From: Ruegeria sp. A3M17
Lineage (GTDB): Bacteria > Pseudomonadota > Alphaproteobacteria > Rhodobacterales > Rhodobacteraceae
Length of the DNA stretch: 64,000 nt
Reading direction: 5' to 3'
Assembly: GCF_003318255.1 (NCBI RefSeq)
Contig: NZ_QOCF01000014.1
Span: 1 to 64,000, forward strand
The notes beneath the pieces were generated by a model, which worked only from the letters and a program-made list of their open reading frames with translations, ran no database searches and was not told the origin of the DNA. Of the stretch, positions 1 through 8,476 are shown piece by piece. Numbering within the stretch: position 1 is the stretch's first letter; every line of letters starts with the position of its first letter. The translations under genes and the position numbers were made by a program.

Positions 1-94
1 TGGTGCTGACGTCAGACAGCCAGGGTCGAGTTTCATCCTGAAAAAGGAAACTGGAAACTCAAGGGAATTACTGTGCTAGAGGCACGTGCACCGA

Positions 95-1378
95 ATGTTT
101 AGTTCACTAAAAAAAGTACTGTTGATTTGGGTAACTGCCGGTTTGATCGTGGCGGCAGCTGCCAGCCATGCGCATTTCCTTCTGAACCTCAATGTTCGCA
201 TTTTCCATGTTGAACACACGAGCGACGGCCTGCGTATCTTTCTCCGCACTCCTATGCCCTACCTCGTCGCTGACAAAATTGGCGAAATGGGTGAAGACGG
301 CCTTCCTGAAGCAGCTCCGTTCACAACAAATGCTGTTGAGGACGGTCAGGTGGTCCATTTCGTTGACTCCGCTCAAATTGCGACAGATCCGCTGGGACTC
401 GGTCGCATTGCTGAAGCCGGTACTCTTATTGATATTGCGGGCACACGTGTTTTGGGCAACGTCGAAGCCGTTACCATCCACAAAGTTAATGAGGAACCTG
501 GTTTTGCGACCTTGAGTGAGGCCAAGCAGTCTCTGTCCGGCGGCACAACATTGTCGGCCGGTTCTCCTGCATATGTTGGCGATGTAATTGTGGATGTCAT
601 CATTCGATATGAACTGGGTAGCACGCCTACCTCATATGCTATTTCTAGCACCTTGAACCCGGGCTTGCTGGACCAGGACATGACCGCCAACCTCATTCTG
701 GATTATGGTTCCAACGACCCACTTGTCTTTCGAACACGGGGTTTGATGGAGGATCCGGTTACGGTTTCCCGATCCCGACTTGCAGGTATTGCAACTTTCG
801 TTTGGGAAGGTGTGCGTCACATTCTGGAGGGTATCGATCATGTTTTGTTTGTGGTTTGCCTCGTCATCGGCGCCACTGGCTTGCATGCGCTGCTCTGGCG
901 TGTCACCGGCTTTACAGTTGGTCACAGCGTGACCCTTTCGCTTGGTTTTTTTGGGTATGTGCCATCCGGCGCATGGTTTGTTCCCTTGGTAGAAACAGGG
1001 ATCGCACTGTCTATCGTGTACGCAGCCGTTCTCGCTATCAGGCGGGATGAATTGGGTAGGAAGTCCAACAAGAAAGTCTTTGTGGTAACTATTCTGATGG
1101 GCCTGCTTCATGGCTTGGGCTTTAGTTTTGTTTTACATGAGATTCTGCAAGTGACATCGCCCAATATTTGGCAGAGCTTATTGGCATTCAACGTCGGTGT
1201 TGAAATCGGACAGCTTGCAATCGTTTTGGTTACGTGGCCCCTGCTGCACATATTCGCTAAATTAGGTCAAACTTCCGAGATGTCCCTGAGGCTTTCAATT
1301 GCAATCGGATGCGGAGCTATTGCGAGCTGGTGGACTTTCGAACGAGGAAAAGTCTTTCTGTCGATGATTGCAAGTTAA
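95..1378 (+). CDS. HupE/UreJ family membrane protein
   Basis: Predicted membrane protein of about 427 residues. An N-terminal signal-like hydrophobic segment (about residues 5-25) is followed by an exported domain of roughly 200 residues and then several membrane helices. The motif HILEGIDHVLFVVCLV followed by GFTVGHSVTLSL is typical of the HupE/UreJ_2 family, whose members are linked to nickel/hydrogenase or urease accessory roles or have no known role. No hydrogenase or urease gene is nearby, so its substrate is unknown. A GTG at 86 would add three residues; ATG 95 is preferred because the AGAGG at 78-82 is too close to the GTG. Confidence 0.8.
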   Translation: MFSSLKKVLLIWVTAGLIVAAAASHAHFLLNLNVRIFHVEHTSDGLRIFLRTPMPYLVADKIGEMGEDGLPEAAPFTTNAVEDGQVVHFVDSAQIATDPLGLGRIAEAGTLIDIAGTRVLGNVEAVTIHKVNEEPGFATLSEAKQSLSGGTTLSAGSPAYVGDVIVDVIIRYELGSTPTSYAISSTLNPGLLDQDMTANLILDYGSNDPLVFRTRGLMEDPVTVSRSRLAGIATFVWEGVRHILEGIDHVLFVVCLVIGATGLHALLWRVTGFTVGHSVTLSLGFFGYVPSGAWFVPLVETGIALSIVYAAVLAIRRDELGRKSNKKVFVVTILMGLLHGLGFSFVLHEILQVTSPNIWQSLLAFNVGVEIGQLAIVLVTWPLLHIFAKLGQTSEMSLRLSIAIGCGAIASWWTFERGKVFLSMIAS

Positions 1379-1541
1379 CCTAAATTGAGTGGTCCAACCA
1401 CGGTAGATTGATCGCTGTGGGCTCAAAGCCCCAAAACCTTGCGCCCCTTCTAGGAAGTTGCTGTTTCTGGCTTTCCTTAAGCACAGGACAGAATGACTCT
1501 CCTTCTGGCGTCTACCCAGCTCACAGGTTATTGCCTTCGTT

Positions 1542-1883
1542 ATGACTTATACTCTGCCTCCGTGCCCCGAATGTTCCTCTACCTACACTTACCAAATGGA
1601 TGCCCTGCTTATCTGCCCAGAGTGTGCGTATGAATGGGTCGCCGGTTCGTCATCTGACTACGCGGCGGAGGTGCGTGATAGTGTGGGCAACGCATTAAGT
1701 GACGGAGACACTGTAACTGTTGTCAAAGACCTGAAGCTCAAGGGAACGTCCTCCGTCATTAAGGTCGGAACCAAGGTCCGAGGAATCCGGTTGGCTGACG
1801 GTGACCACGACATCGATTGCAAGGTGCCTGGGGTAGGTCCAATTGGCTTGAAATCCCAATTTGTGAAAAAGGTGTTCGGGTAA
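1542..1883 (+). CDS. PhnA/YjdM-like zinc-ribbon protein
   Basis: Small 113-residue protein. The N-terminus carries a zinc ribbon with two CPEC pairs (CPECSSTYTY and later CPECAYEW), followed by the small beta-barrel PhnA domain with the motifs DGDTVTVVKDLKLKGTSSV and IDCKVPGVGPIGLKS. This order and length match the PhnA (YjdM) family. Despite the name, PhnA is not an established phosphonate-degrading enzyme and its role is unclear. The gene stands alone, 163 bases after the HupE-like gene, with a weak ribosome binding site. Confidence 0.88.
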   Translation: MTYTLPPCPECSSTYTYQMDALLICPECAYEWVAGSSSDYAAEVRDSVGNALSDGDTVTVVKDLKLKGTSSVIKVGTKVRGIRLADGDHDIDCKVPGVGPIGLKSQFVKKVFG

Positions 1884-2063
1884 AGTTCGTGCTGTGAACC
1901 TCGTAGCTGAGAAGTTCTAGCGTCCCGGCGATTGAAACGCCAGCACCTAGGCCGCGAAGGTTCGCAAGCTGCCTTTTGCAATTGCAGCATCCTGACTAAC
2001 AGGTAACGGCAGCTCAGGGCTCTTAACACCAATCGATGACCACCGCAGAGAATGGCGGCAGTG

Positions 2064-2190
2064 AGCCCTACCTGTACCTTGCATTTTCTCGCTGCGTGCG
2101 CTTGCAGCGTCGAATTTGCTGCATCAGCGTAAAAATTGGCACTGCCTCGTGGCGAGAAAACCGGCCATTCATGCGGATCACAGCGAAGAT
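2064..2190. repeat. Degenerate intergenic repeat, copy 1
   Basis: The block starting GAGCCCTACCTGTACCTTG aligns base for base over about 60 positions with 11821-11880 (GAGCCCAAACTGTTCCTTG), sharing ATTTTCTCGCTGC and CGAATTTGCTGCA. The bases just upstream (CGCAGAGAATGGCGGCAG, 2044-2061) recur near 27416. The block sits in the gene-free stretch after the PhnA-like gene. Both copies are diverged, so this is an old dispersed element rather than an active insertion sequence. Confidence 0.6.
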
Positions 2191-2547
2191 AGGTCGTTCA
2201 AGGATCAAATCTGGGATTTTGCAGATCGTAGCGCAATATGCTCCGAGGTCCGCTTCGGTGATACCTATTCGTTGCGGGCTTCTGGAACAGTGTACATGTC
2301 GCTGATGTTTTTAGTCGTTGCCGTCATTGCGCAGCACGAACTGGTAATTCGTTGAATTGTCGGCGTTTGGGACAATCCCGAGACTTTCGTGGTTAGACAG
2401 GACCTGTTCGTGCCTCCGGCAGCGACAGAAGGCGGAGAACCCAAAGCTGATGCAGTGTTCCGCATGATTGACGGGTCACCGCTCACTACTGGCAACTTAG
2501 TGTCTGGCCAGACAATCGAACTGAACTGCATGCGCGGCCCCAAGTGA
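2180..2547 (+). pseudogene. Decayed coding remnant, family not recognised
   Basis: Two consecutive plus-strand frames read like protein but are separated by a stop at 2353-2355 and a frame change. The first (about 2180-2352) includes KDQIWDFADRSAICSEVRFG. The second (2356-2547) includes FVVRQDLFVPPAATEGG and VFRMIDGSPLTTGNL and ends in a stop, but has no start codon of its own at its beginning. I do not recognise the family. It could be the 3' end of a gene lost by decay; a chance open frame cannot be excluded. Confidence 0.3.
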
Positions 2548-2579
2548 AGCGATTTTTAGCAACGTCAACTTCGTCTGAA

Positions 2580-4949
2580 TTAATCGGTGACCATCTTACC
2601 GGCAGTGAGGCCGCTCACTGACTCAATCAGCGCACCTTTGTCGATCCGGAAGTGGCGTGCAACATCGCCGATCGTACCGGTTTGACCGAAATGTTCGACC
2701 CCATGCGCGATCGTGCGGTGACCAGCCACGCCGCCAAGCCATGCAAGTGTCGCGGGATGACCATCGATGACCGTGACTAACGCACAATCGCGCGGCAAAT
2801 CCTCCAAAAGACTTTCGATATGAGACCTCGCGGAGGGGTTGCCCCGCGCGCGATCACGTTGCGCTGCCGTCCAACCCGCGTTCAGGCGATCCGCGCTGGT
2901 AATAGCGAGCACACCGACATCGCGGCGGTGTTCTGCAATCACACCTGCGGCGGCTATCGCTTCGTCCGCGACCGCGCCCTGATAAGCGATGACGACGGAA
3001 CAGTTTGGCCCCGGCTTGCGCAACCAATAGGCACCATCAATCGCCCCTTGGCGAAACGCGTCGTCATTACGCGTGCCCGGTTGTTCCAGCGGCTTTGTCG
3101 TCAGCCGCAAATAGATCGATCCACCGGTCTCATCGCGTAGCCACGTGCGCTCATCGGGATCGTCATCACCGTCGCGCTGCATATAGTCAAAAGCCCAAGC
3201 CATAATGACCGCCAACTCATCGGCGAAGGCAGGTTCAAAGGCGGCAAGCCCATCTTGTGACATCCCAATAAGTGGTGTGCCAATGGATTGATGCGCGCCG
3301 CCTTCCGGGGCCAGCGTGACACCTGATGGCGTCCCTACAATCATAAAACGCGCATCTTGGTAGCAGGCATAGTTCAGCGCATCGAGGCCACGACTGACAA
3401 ATGGGTCATAGACAGTGCCGATGGGGATGACGCGTTTCCCGAATAGGCTGTGCGACAAGCCTGCCGCGCCAAGCAGCAAGAAAAGATTCATCTCGGCAAT
3501 ACCGAGTTCCAGATGCTGACCCTCAGGGTCAAAGTTCCACTTTGCGGTCGATGGAATGCGATTTTCGATAAAAGTATCGTTCTGGACTGCCCGCGCGAAC
3601 AGCTTGCGCCGGTTCACCCAAGCGCCCAAACCTGTTGTGCCGGTCACATCCGGTGAAGTCGTCATAATGCGCTCTGCCAGCGCGCTGTCGCCTTTTGACA
3701 GGTCATCAAGGATTTTGCCAAAAGCCGCTTGCGTCGATATCTCGCGTGACGTGTCGATCGAAATCGACGGCACTGGAAGTTTCGCATCGTTGTAGCGTCT
3801 GCGACCCTTGGAGAAGAACGCAGCCTCTTGAAGGAATTCTTTAAGGGCGGGCCTGTCGGTCACCGTTGCAAGCGGCTCCCACTCCTCACCTACGGCGACG
3901 CCCATATCTTCCTGCCACGCAGCCATCTGCGCTTTGGTCATCAGACCGCCGTGGTTATCCTTGTGCCCTGCAATTGGCGTGCCCCAACCCTTGATCGTAT
4001 AGGCCAGAAAACAGGTCGGACGGTTGTGGTCGATAGCAGCAAATTGTTCGGCCATTGTCGCCACACAGTTGCCCCCGAGATTTTCCATCAGTTCGGCAAG
4101 CGCGTCATCACTGCGTGCCTCGATTAGTGCCGTCACATCGCCCTGATCACCAAGATCATCCATAAGGCGCTGCCGCCAGACAGCCCCACCCATATAGGTT
4201 AGCGCCGAATACTCGGCGTTCGGACAGCTATCAATCCAGGCGCGCAACCGATCGCCGCCAGGTTCATCAAAGGCCGCCCGTTGCAGTGCCCCATATTTTA
4301 CGCGTACGACATCCCACCCGAAGGCGTCAAAAATCTTTTCGATCCGTGTGAACAGGCCTTCACGCACGATCCCGTCCAACGACTGCCGATTGTAGTCGAT
4401 GATCCACCACGTATTGCGCAGGTCGTTTTTCCATCCCTCTTGCAACACCTCGTAAATGTTGCCCTCATCTAGTTCGGCGTCACCCACAAGGGCCACCATC
4501 CGGCCCAGTTCGACATCCTTGCCCCACGACTTGGCCGCGATGAAATCCTGCATCAAAGACGCAAGCGCCGTAATCCCCACGCCCAAGCCAACCGACCCTG
4601 TCGAAAAATCTACATCATCAATATCCTTGGTACGGCTCGGATAGCTTTGCACGCCGCCATAGCCGCGAAAGTTTTCCATCTTTTCGCGGGTCTGATTGCC
4701 CATCAAATATTGAATTGCATGAAACACCGGGGATGCGTGGGGCTTGACCGCCACCCGATCTTCGGGCCGAAGCGCCGAAAAATACAACGCCGTCATGATA
4801 GATACCATCGACGCCGAACTCGCCTGATGTCCGCCCACCTTGATCCCATCAACCTTGGGGCGGATGTGATTTGCATTGTGGATCATCCAATGAGACAGCC
4901 ACAGCAGGCGTTGTTCAATTATTTTCAGGTGGTCCGTCGATATTGGCAT
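2580..4949 (-). CDS. AceE-like (homodimeric) 2-oxoacid dehydrogenase E1
   Basis: Thiamine-diphosphate enzyme of 789 residues, annotated in relatives as transketolase or pyruvate dehydrogenase E1. It carries the diphosphate-binding motif LVGDAELDEG (residues 155-163) followed by IIDYNRQSLDG, a transketolase-like middle domain and a C-terminal domain, matching the AceE architecture. ATG 4949 is chosen because AAGGGG lies 9 bases upstream; an upstream in-frame start would add 20 residues. No E2 or E3 gene is adjacent. It is divergent from an Lrp regulator, an arrangement like mdeB/mdeR of Pseudomonas, where the E1 homologue uses 2-oxobutyrate. Substrate here (pyruvate, 2-oxobutyrate or other) is inferred only. 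Confidence 0.85.
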   Translation of the reverse strand: MPISTDHLKIIEQRLLWLSHWMIHNANHIRPKVDGIKVGGHQASSASMVSIMTALYFSALRPEDRVAVKPHASPVFHAIQYLMGNQTREKMENFRGYGGVQSYPSRTKDIDDVDFSTGSVGLGVGITALASLMQDFIAAKSWGKDVELGRMVALVGDAELDEGNIYEVLQEGWKNDLRNTWWIIDYNRQSLDGIVREGLFTRIEKIFDAFGWDVVRVKYGALQRAAFDEPGGDRLRAWIDSCPNAEYSALTYMGGAVWRQRLMDDLGDQGDVTALIEARSDDALAELMENLGGNCVATMAEQFAAIDHNRPTCFLAYTIKGWGTPIAGHKDNHGGLMTKAQMAAWQEDMGVAVGEEWEPLATVTDRPALKEFLQEAAFFSKGRRRYNDAKLPVPSISIDTSREISTQAAFGKILDDLSKGDSALAERIMTTSPDVTGTTGLGAWVNRRKLFARAVQNDTFIENRIPSTAKWNFDPEGQHLELGIAEMNLFLLLGAAGLSHSLFGKRVIPIGTVYDPFVSRGLDALNYACYQDARFMIVGTPSGVTLAPEGGAHQSIGTPLIGMSQDGLAAFEPAFADELAVIMAWAFDYMQRDGDDDPDERTWLRDETGGSIYLRLTTKPLEQPGTRNDDAFRQGAIDGAYWLRKPGPNCSVVIAYQGAVADEAIAAAGVIAEHRRDVGVLAITSADRLNAGWTAAQRDRARGNPSARSHIESLLEDLPRDCALVTVIDGHPATLAWLGGVAGHRTIAHGVEHFGQTGTIGDVARHFRIDKGALIESVSGLTAGKMVTD

Positions 4950-5060
4950 TCTCAATCCCCTTTTGAGACTGGATACATCAGACTGCACGCCGGGTTTCGC
5001 CATTTTCACCTGTCATCTCGCCTTTGACGCAGGTATTCTGCTTAAAAATTGAAATATAAG

Positions 5061-5540
5061 ATGGAAACACGCGCTATGTCGGATGTGCTTGATAGAATTG
5101 ATCATAAAATCCTTCGCGAGCTTCAGAAAGATGCGCGCCTCAGCCATCAGGATCTGAGCGACCGAATTGGTTTATCCCCGTCTCCCTGCGCGCGCCGCAT
5201 TCGTAAGCTTGAGGCAGATGGATACATTACCGGATACAGCGCTGTTATTGATGAGGATAAGTTGGGCTTTGGTTTCAGCGTGTTCGTATCCGTGCGGCTG
5301 GACCGTCAGGTTGACGACAGGTTGGTGTCGTTCGAGGAGGAATTGTGCCGCTTCCCCGAAGTGGTCGATTGCTGGCTGATGACGGGCAGTTTCGACTATC
5401 TTATTCGTATTGCGGTGCAGGACCTGAACGAATTCGAGCGGTTCCTGACCGGTCGTCTGACAAAGCTGGATGGCGTGGCATCTATCGAATCTTCGATCCC
5501 GATCCGCAGGGTCAAGTTTTTGCCGGCGCGGCTGGATTAG
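5061..5540 (+). CDS. Lrp/AsnC family transcriptional regulator
   Basis: Regulator of about 159 residues with an N-terminal helix-turn-helix (LDRIDHKILRELQKDARLSH then LSPSPCARRIRKLEADGYI) and a C-terminal RAM ligand-binding domain (MTGSFDYLIRIAVQDLNEFE). It reads away from the AceE-like gene and probably controls it, as Lrp-type MdeR/BkdR proteins do for oxoacid dehydrogenase genes. The start is uncertain: ATG 5061, ATG 5076 and a TTG at 5049 are all in frame with weak ribosome sites. Its 3' end overlaps the convergent LLM gene by 29 bases. Confidence 0.88.
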   Translation: METRAMSDVLDRIDHKILRELQKDARLSHQDLSDRIGLSPSPCARRIRKLEADGYITGYSAVIDEDKLGFGFSVFVSVRLDRQVDDRLVSFEEELCRFPEVVDCWLMTGSFDYLIRIAVQDLNEFERFLTGRLTKLDGVASIESSIPIRRVKFLPARLD

Positions 5541-6483
5541 CGTGCGCCGGAAAATGCGGCAGAATATACGTCGCCAGATCGTCCAGCACAGCCTCGACTG
5601 GGCGAGATGAAAACCGGATGTTGAACGTGATGTGGTTCACGCCGATGTCTTGTGAGGCGTTCAGAAGGACCATCAAAGCATGACGCCCCAAGCGAAAGCC
5701 CAGATGAATGGGCGTTGGTTGGGCATCGGGGTCAGCCACCAGATCAATGTAGAGTGATTGGGCGAAGGGCTTCCAGCCTTTCTCTGCTTGTTCAAGGCTG
5801 GCGTGCCAGTTGTTTAACACCATCCTTTGCTTTTCGATTGGTCCTGGGTACATCAACCAGCCATCTGCGTTTTGCGCGATCCAAGCGGGCGATTGACGGC
5901 TGTTGCCTGTCACCAAAAGCGGCACTGCACTGGCCTTGGCCTTCGGGATCATATGCAGCTGGCCTGAGTGTCCCGCTTGTCTATTGTCAAAACCTTTTGG
6001 GGCTTGTGTCGCGGAGCGGATAAAATCAAAGCGGTCACGGAACACATCGCCACGGCTGGTAAAGTCTTGCTCGTAGACGGAATATTCGACCGGTCGATCA
6101 CCAGAGGCCACGCCCATAATCAATCGCCCATCGCTAAGCTGATCGACCGAAGCTGCGGCCTTCGCCAGGTCCACACCTTTGCGCAAGGGCAAAATAATGG
6201 ACCCGGTCGCTAGGGCGATATCTATCGTATGTGCCGCAACAAACCCCAGCCATACCCAAGGATCATAGATTTGACCGGCGTCTCCAAAACTGGGATCTAG
6301 CAGCGGCACATCTCGTGACCAAAGCGCTGCAAAGCCTGCGCCTTCCGCACGCTTTGCCAAATCAACTTGCCCTTGCATCATCGGCACGGGGCCATCGGCG
6401 TAGGCCTCAATCGGAAAATTGATACCAAGCGTCAGCGCGCCTTCGGAAAATACGCGATTATATCCTTTTCCGAACTTACTCAT
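5512..6483 (-). CDS. LLM-class flavin-dependent oxidoreductase
   Basis: About 323 residues, luciferase-like monooxygenase fold. The motifs ADGPVPMMQGQVDLAKRAE, FAALWSRDVP, IALATGSIILPLR and SDGRLIMGVASGDRP follow the family's F420/FMN-binding layout, and VTGNSRQSPAWIAQNADGW is the usual downstream element. The start ATG at 6483 overlaps the stop of the VOC gene (ATGAGTAA), so the two are translationally coupled. It is the last gene of a four-gene minus-strand operon with a VOC protein, a quinone-oxidoreductase-like enzyme and a small monooxygenase. The substrate is unknown. Confidence 0.87.
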   Translation of the reverse strand: MSKFGKGYNRVFSEGALTLGINFPIEAYADGPVPMMQGQVDLAKRAEGAGFAALWSRDVPLLDPSFGDAGQIYDPWVWLGFVAAHTIDIALATGSIILPLRKGVDLAKAAASVDQLSDGRLIMGVASGDRPVEYSVYEQDFTSRGDVFRDRFDFIRSATQAPKGFDNRQAGHSGQLHMIPKAKASAVPLLVTGNSRQSPAWIAQNADGWLMYPGPIEKQRMVLNNWHASLEQAEKGWKPFAQSLYIDLVADPDAQPTPIHLGFRLGRHALMVLLNASQDIGVNHITFNIRFSSRPVEAVLDDLATYILPHFPAHANPAAPAKT

Positions 6484-6856
6484 CAGTTGGGAAATCCACA
6501 TGGATATGGTTGCCATCCGGATCCCAGACATTGAAGGCGATGGTTTTGATTTCGTCGATCACGACCTTGCGAAACTGCGTGTCGGTCGCGGTTAAACGGG
6601 CCTCAAAGCCTGCCGCATCCGATGCGGTAAACGCAAAATGTTCCAATTTTAGGCTGGTTTCGGAACCGACGGCGGGGGCTCCATCAATCTCGACCAAATG
6701 CACAACAACCATATCGCCTGCATACATCCACGCGCCGCCAAACGGGAAATTCGGGCGGGCACCGCTGCGTAGACCAAGAACGTCGACATACCACGCGACC
6801 ATGTTGGCCAATTGCGTGGTTCTGATGTTCACATGGTCAAGCTTAAAAATTTGCAT
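6476..6856 (-). CDS. VOC (glyoxalase/dioxygenase superfamily) protein
   Basis: Protein of 126 residues with the paired beta-alpha-beta-beta-beta units of the vicinal oxygen chelate fold: FKLDHVNIRTTQLANMVAWY at the start and FNVWDPDGNHIHVDFP near the end, with possible metal ligands at the early His and the late His/Asp. ATG 6856 has GAGG six bases upstream and is preferred over a GTG at 6868. It lies between the quinone-oxidoreductase-like gene and the LLM gene in one operon, which suggests a role in handling a reactive carbonyl or aromatic compound; this is inference. Confidence 0.88.
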   Translation of the reverse strand: MQIFKLDHVNIRTTQLANMVAWYVDVLGLRSGARPNFPFGGAWMYAGDMVVVHLVEIDGAPAVGSETSLKLEHFAFTASDAAGFEARLTATDTQFRKVVIDEIKTIAFNVWDPDGNHIHVDFPTDE

Positions 6857-6925
6857 CGGCGGCCTCACTTGTTTGATGGTATGGCCCGGTGACCCCGAAT
6901 GTTGGGACCACTGGATTGTAGTCTC

Positions 6926-7939
6926 TTATTCAAAACGCTCCACGACAACTTTGCCTTTTGCGGTGCCCGTTTCGATCAACCGATGTGCCTCGCGCATATT
7001 CTTGGCATTGATCGGGGACAGCACTGTATCAAGCGTTGTACGCATGCGACCCGCGTCAATTTCACCTGCCACATAGGTCAACAAATGGTGCTGCTCGATC
7101 ATATCAGGGGTCTGGTGCATGGCGCGGGCGAACATGAATTCCCAGTGCAAACTCGCCGCCTTTGTCTTCATTCCAGCCATTTCCATCGGCAGGTTCGTGT
7201 CGTCGATTGTGACAATCCCACCTTGGGGCCGGATCAATTCAACAGCCGTCTCCCAGTGGCGCATGTCGTTGAAAATCGCGATGTGATCGACGTGTTGCAT
7301 ACCAAGCGCGCGGGTCTGCGCGACCATATCTTCGCGGTGATTGATAACGTGATCCGCACCAAGGCTTTTGACCCAAACTTCAGTCTCTGGCCGAGACGCA
7401 GTTGCGATAACCTCAAGCCCTGCCGCCTTGGCAAGTTGGATGCCGATGGACCCAACGCCGCCGCCAGCGCCGATGATCAATATGCTTTCGCCTTTGTTCG
7501 CCCCGTCGCGATCAATGCCAAGACGGTCGAAAAATGCCTCATATGCCGTGATGGTCGTCAGCGGCAAGGCAGCCGCTTCTGCAAAGCTCAAGGATGTCGG
7601 TTTTGTGCCAACGATCCGCTCATCCACAAGCTGGAATTCCGAATTTGATCCGGCACGCGTGATATCGCCCGCATAATAAACCTCGTCTCCAACCTGAAAC
7701 AGCGTGGCGTCCGGACCAACGGCCTCAACGATGCCGCTCGCGTCCCAGCCGAGGACCACTGGCGCGTTAGGCATTGCTTCACGATTTTGGCGCACTTTTG
7801 TGTCGACGGGGTTGACCGAAACGGCCGCCACCTTGACCAGAATGTCGTGGCCGATTGCTGTTGGCGTGTCGATTTCAAGGTCGATCAGGGCGTCATCGCG
7901 ATCAATGGCCCCGTGTGTGGTGTAACCGATGGCTTTCAT
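6926..7939 (-). CDS. Zinc-independent MDR oxidoreductase (quinone reductase-like)
   Basis: Medium-chain dehydrogenase/reductase of 337 residues. It has the GroES-like N-terminal domain (VNPVDTKVRQN, VLGWDASGIVEAVG, VGDEVYYAG) and the NADPH-binding motif GAGGGVGSIGIQLAKAAG. Cysteine and histidine ligands for a catalytic zinc are absent, matching the ZADH1/quinone oxidoreductase branch. ATG 7939 (KAIGYTTHG) has GGAG about eight bases upstream. It is the second gene of the operon beginning with the small monooxygenase at 8372 and probably reduces quinones or activated double bonds. Confidence 0.88.
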   Translation of the reverse strand: MKAIGYTTHGAIDRDDALIDLEIDTPTAIGHDILVKVAAVSVNPVDTKVRQNREAMPNAPVVLGWDASGIVEAVGPDATLFQVGDEVYYAGDITRAGSNSEFQLVDERIVGTKPTSLSFAEAAALPLTTITAYEAFFDRLGIDRDGANKGESILIIGAGGGVGSIGIQLAKAAGLEVIATASRPETEVWVKSLGADHVINHREDMVAQTRALGMQHVDHIAIFNDMRHWETAVELIRPQGGIVTIDDTNLPMEMAGMKTKAASLHWEFMFARAMHQTPDMIEQHHLLTYVAGEIDAGRMRTTLDTVLSPINAKNMREAHRLIETGTAKGKVVVERFE

Positions 7940-8081
7940 ATTTATTCTCCGAATCTGATGGGGGCCGCGCGGCACCATTATCAACGCCGCGCCACTGGGC
8001 GTTTCACGTCCTTTGGTTGGGTTTCTTCTGGGGTCGCGTGAATTGCTTTCGCGATGCGGTCTCCGGTTGCAATGGCTTCGA

Positions 8082-8372
8082 TCAATCGATGTGGGACATC
8101 TCGTTCAAAGTGAATTTGGCAACAGCACCGTCGGTGGCTGCCATGTAGGCTGCAAGGTGCGGCGCGTTCATGTGCGTCTGCCACAATTCACGGCTTTCCC
8201 AGTTTTCAAAGAACATGAAATGCGCCGGGTTCTCATTGTCCTGATGCAGGTCGTAATTGATGCAACCTTCCTCAGCGCGGGTGATTGGAACGAGCTTCAA
8301 AAGCTCGGCTTTGACCAGTTCGATCTTGTCAGCGTTCGCGATGATGTTGGCAACGATTGTGAGCTTGGACAT
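8082..8372 (-). CDS. Antibiotic biosynthesis monooxygenase (YgiN-like)
   Basis: Protein of 96 residues with the dimeric ferredoxin-like ABM domain: LTIVANIIANADKIELVKAE, EEGCINYDLHQDNENPAHF and ENWESRELWQTHMNAPHL are the characteristic segments. YgiN-type members oxidise quinols without a cofactor. It is the first gene of the minus-strand operon with the MDR enzyme, VOC and LLM genes, and is divergent from a LysR gene starting at 8477. The 104-base gap between them should hold the shared regulatory region. Confidence 0.9.
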   Translation of the reverse strand: MSKLTIVANIIANADKIELVKAELLKLVPITRAEEGCINYDLHQDNENPAHFMFFENWESRELWQTHMNAPHLAAYMAATDGAVAKFTLNEMSHID

Positions 8373-8476
8373 TTGTGAATTCCTTTGAATGTCTGTTCTG
8401 ATGAGAAACATATACATCGCTGTCATACACGGATAAACAGACACCGTTCGAAATGATAATCCGGTAAATCCGTTTA

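Noticed and set aside
2..79. 25-codon plus-strand frame ending just before the HupE-like gene
   Set aside because: It could be the tail of an upstream gene, but it is too short and has no recognisable motif.
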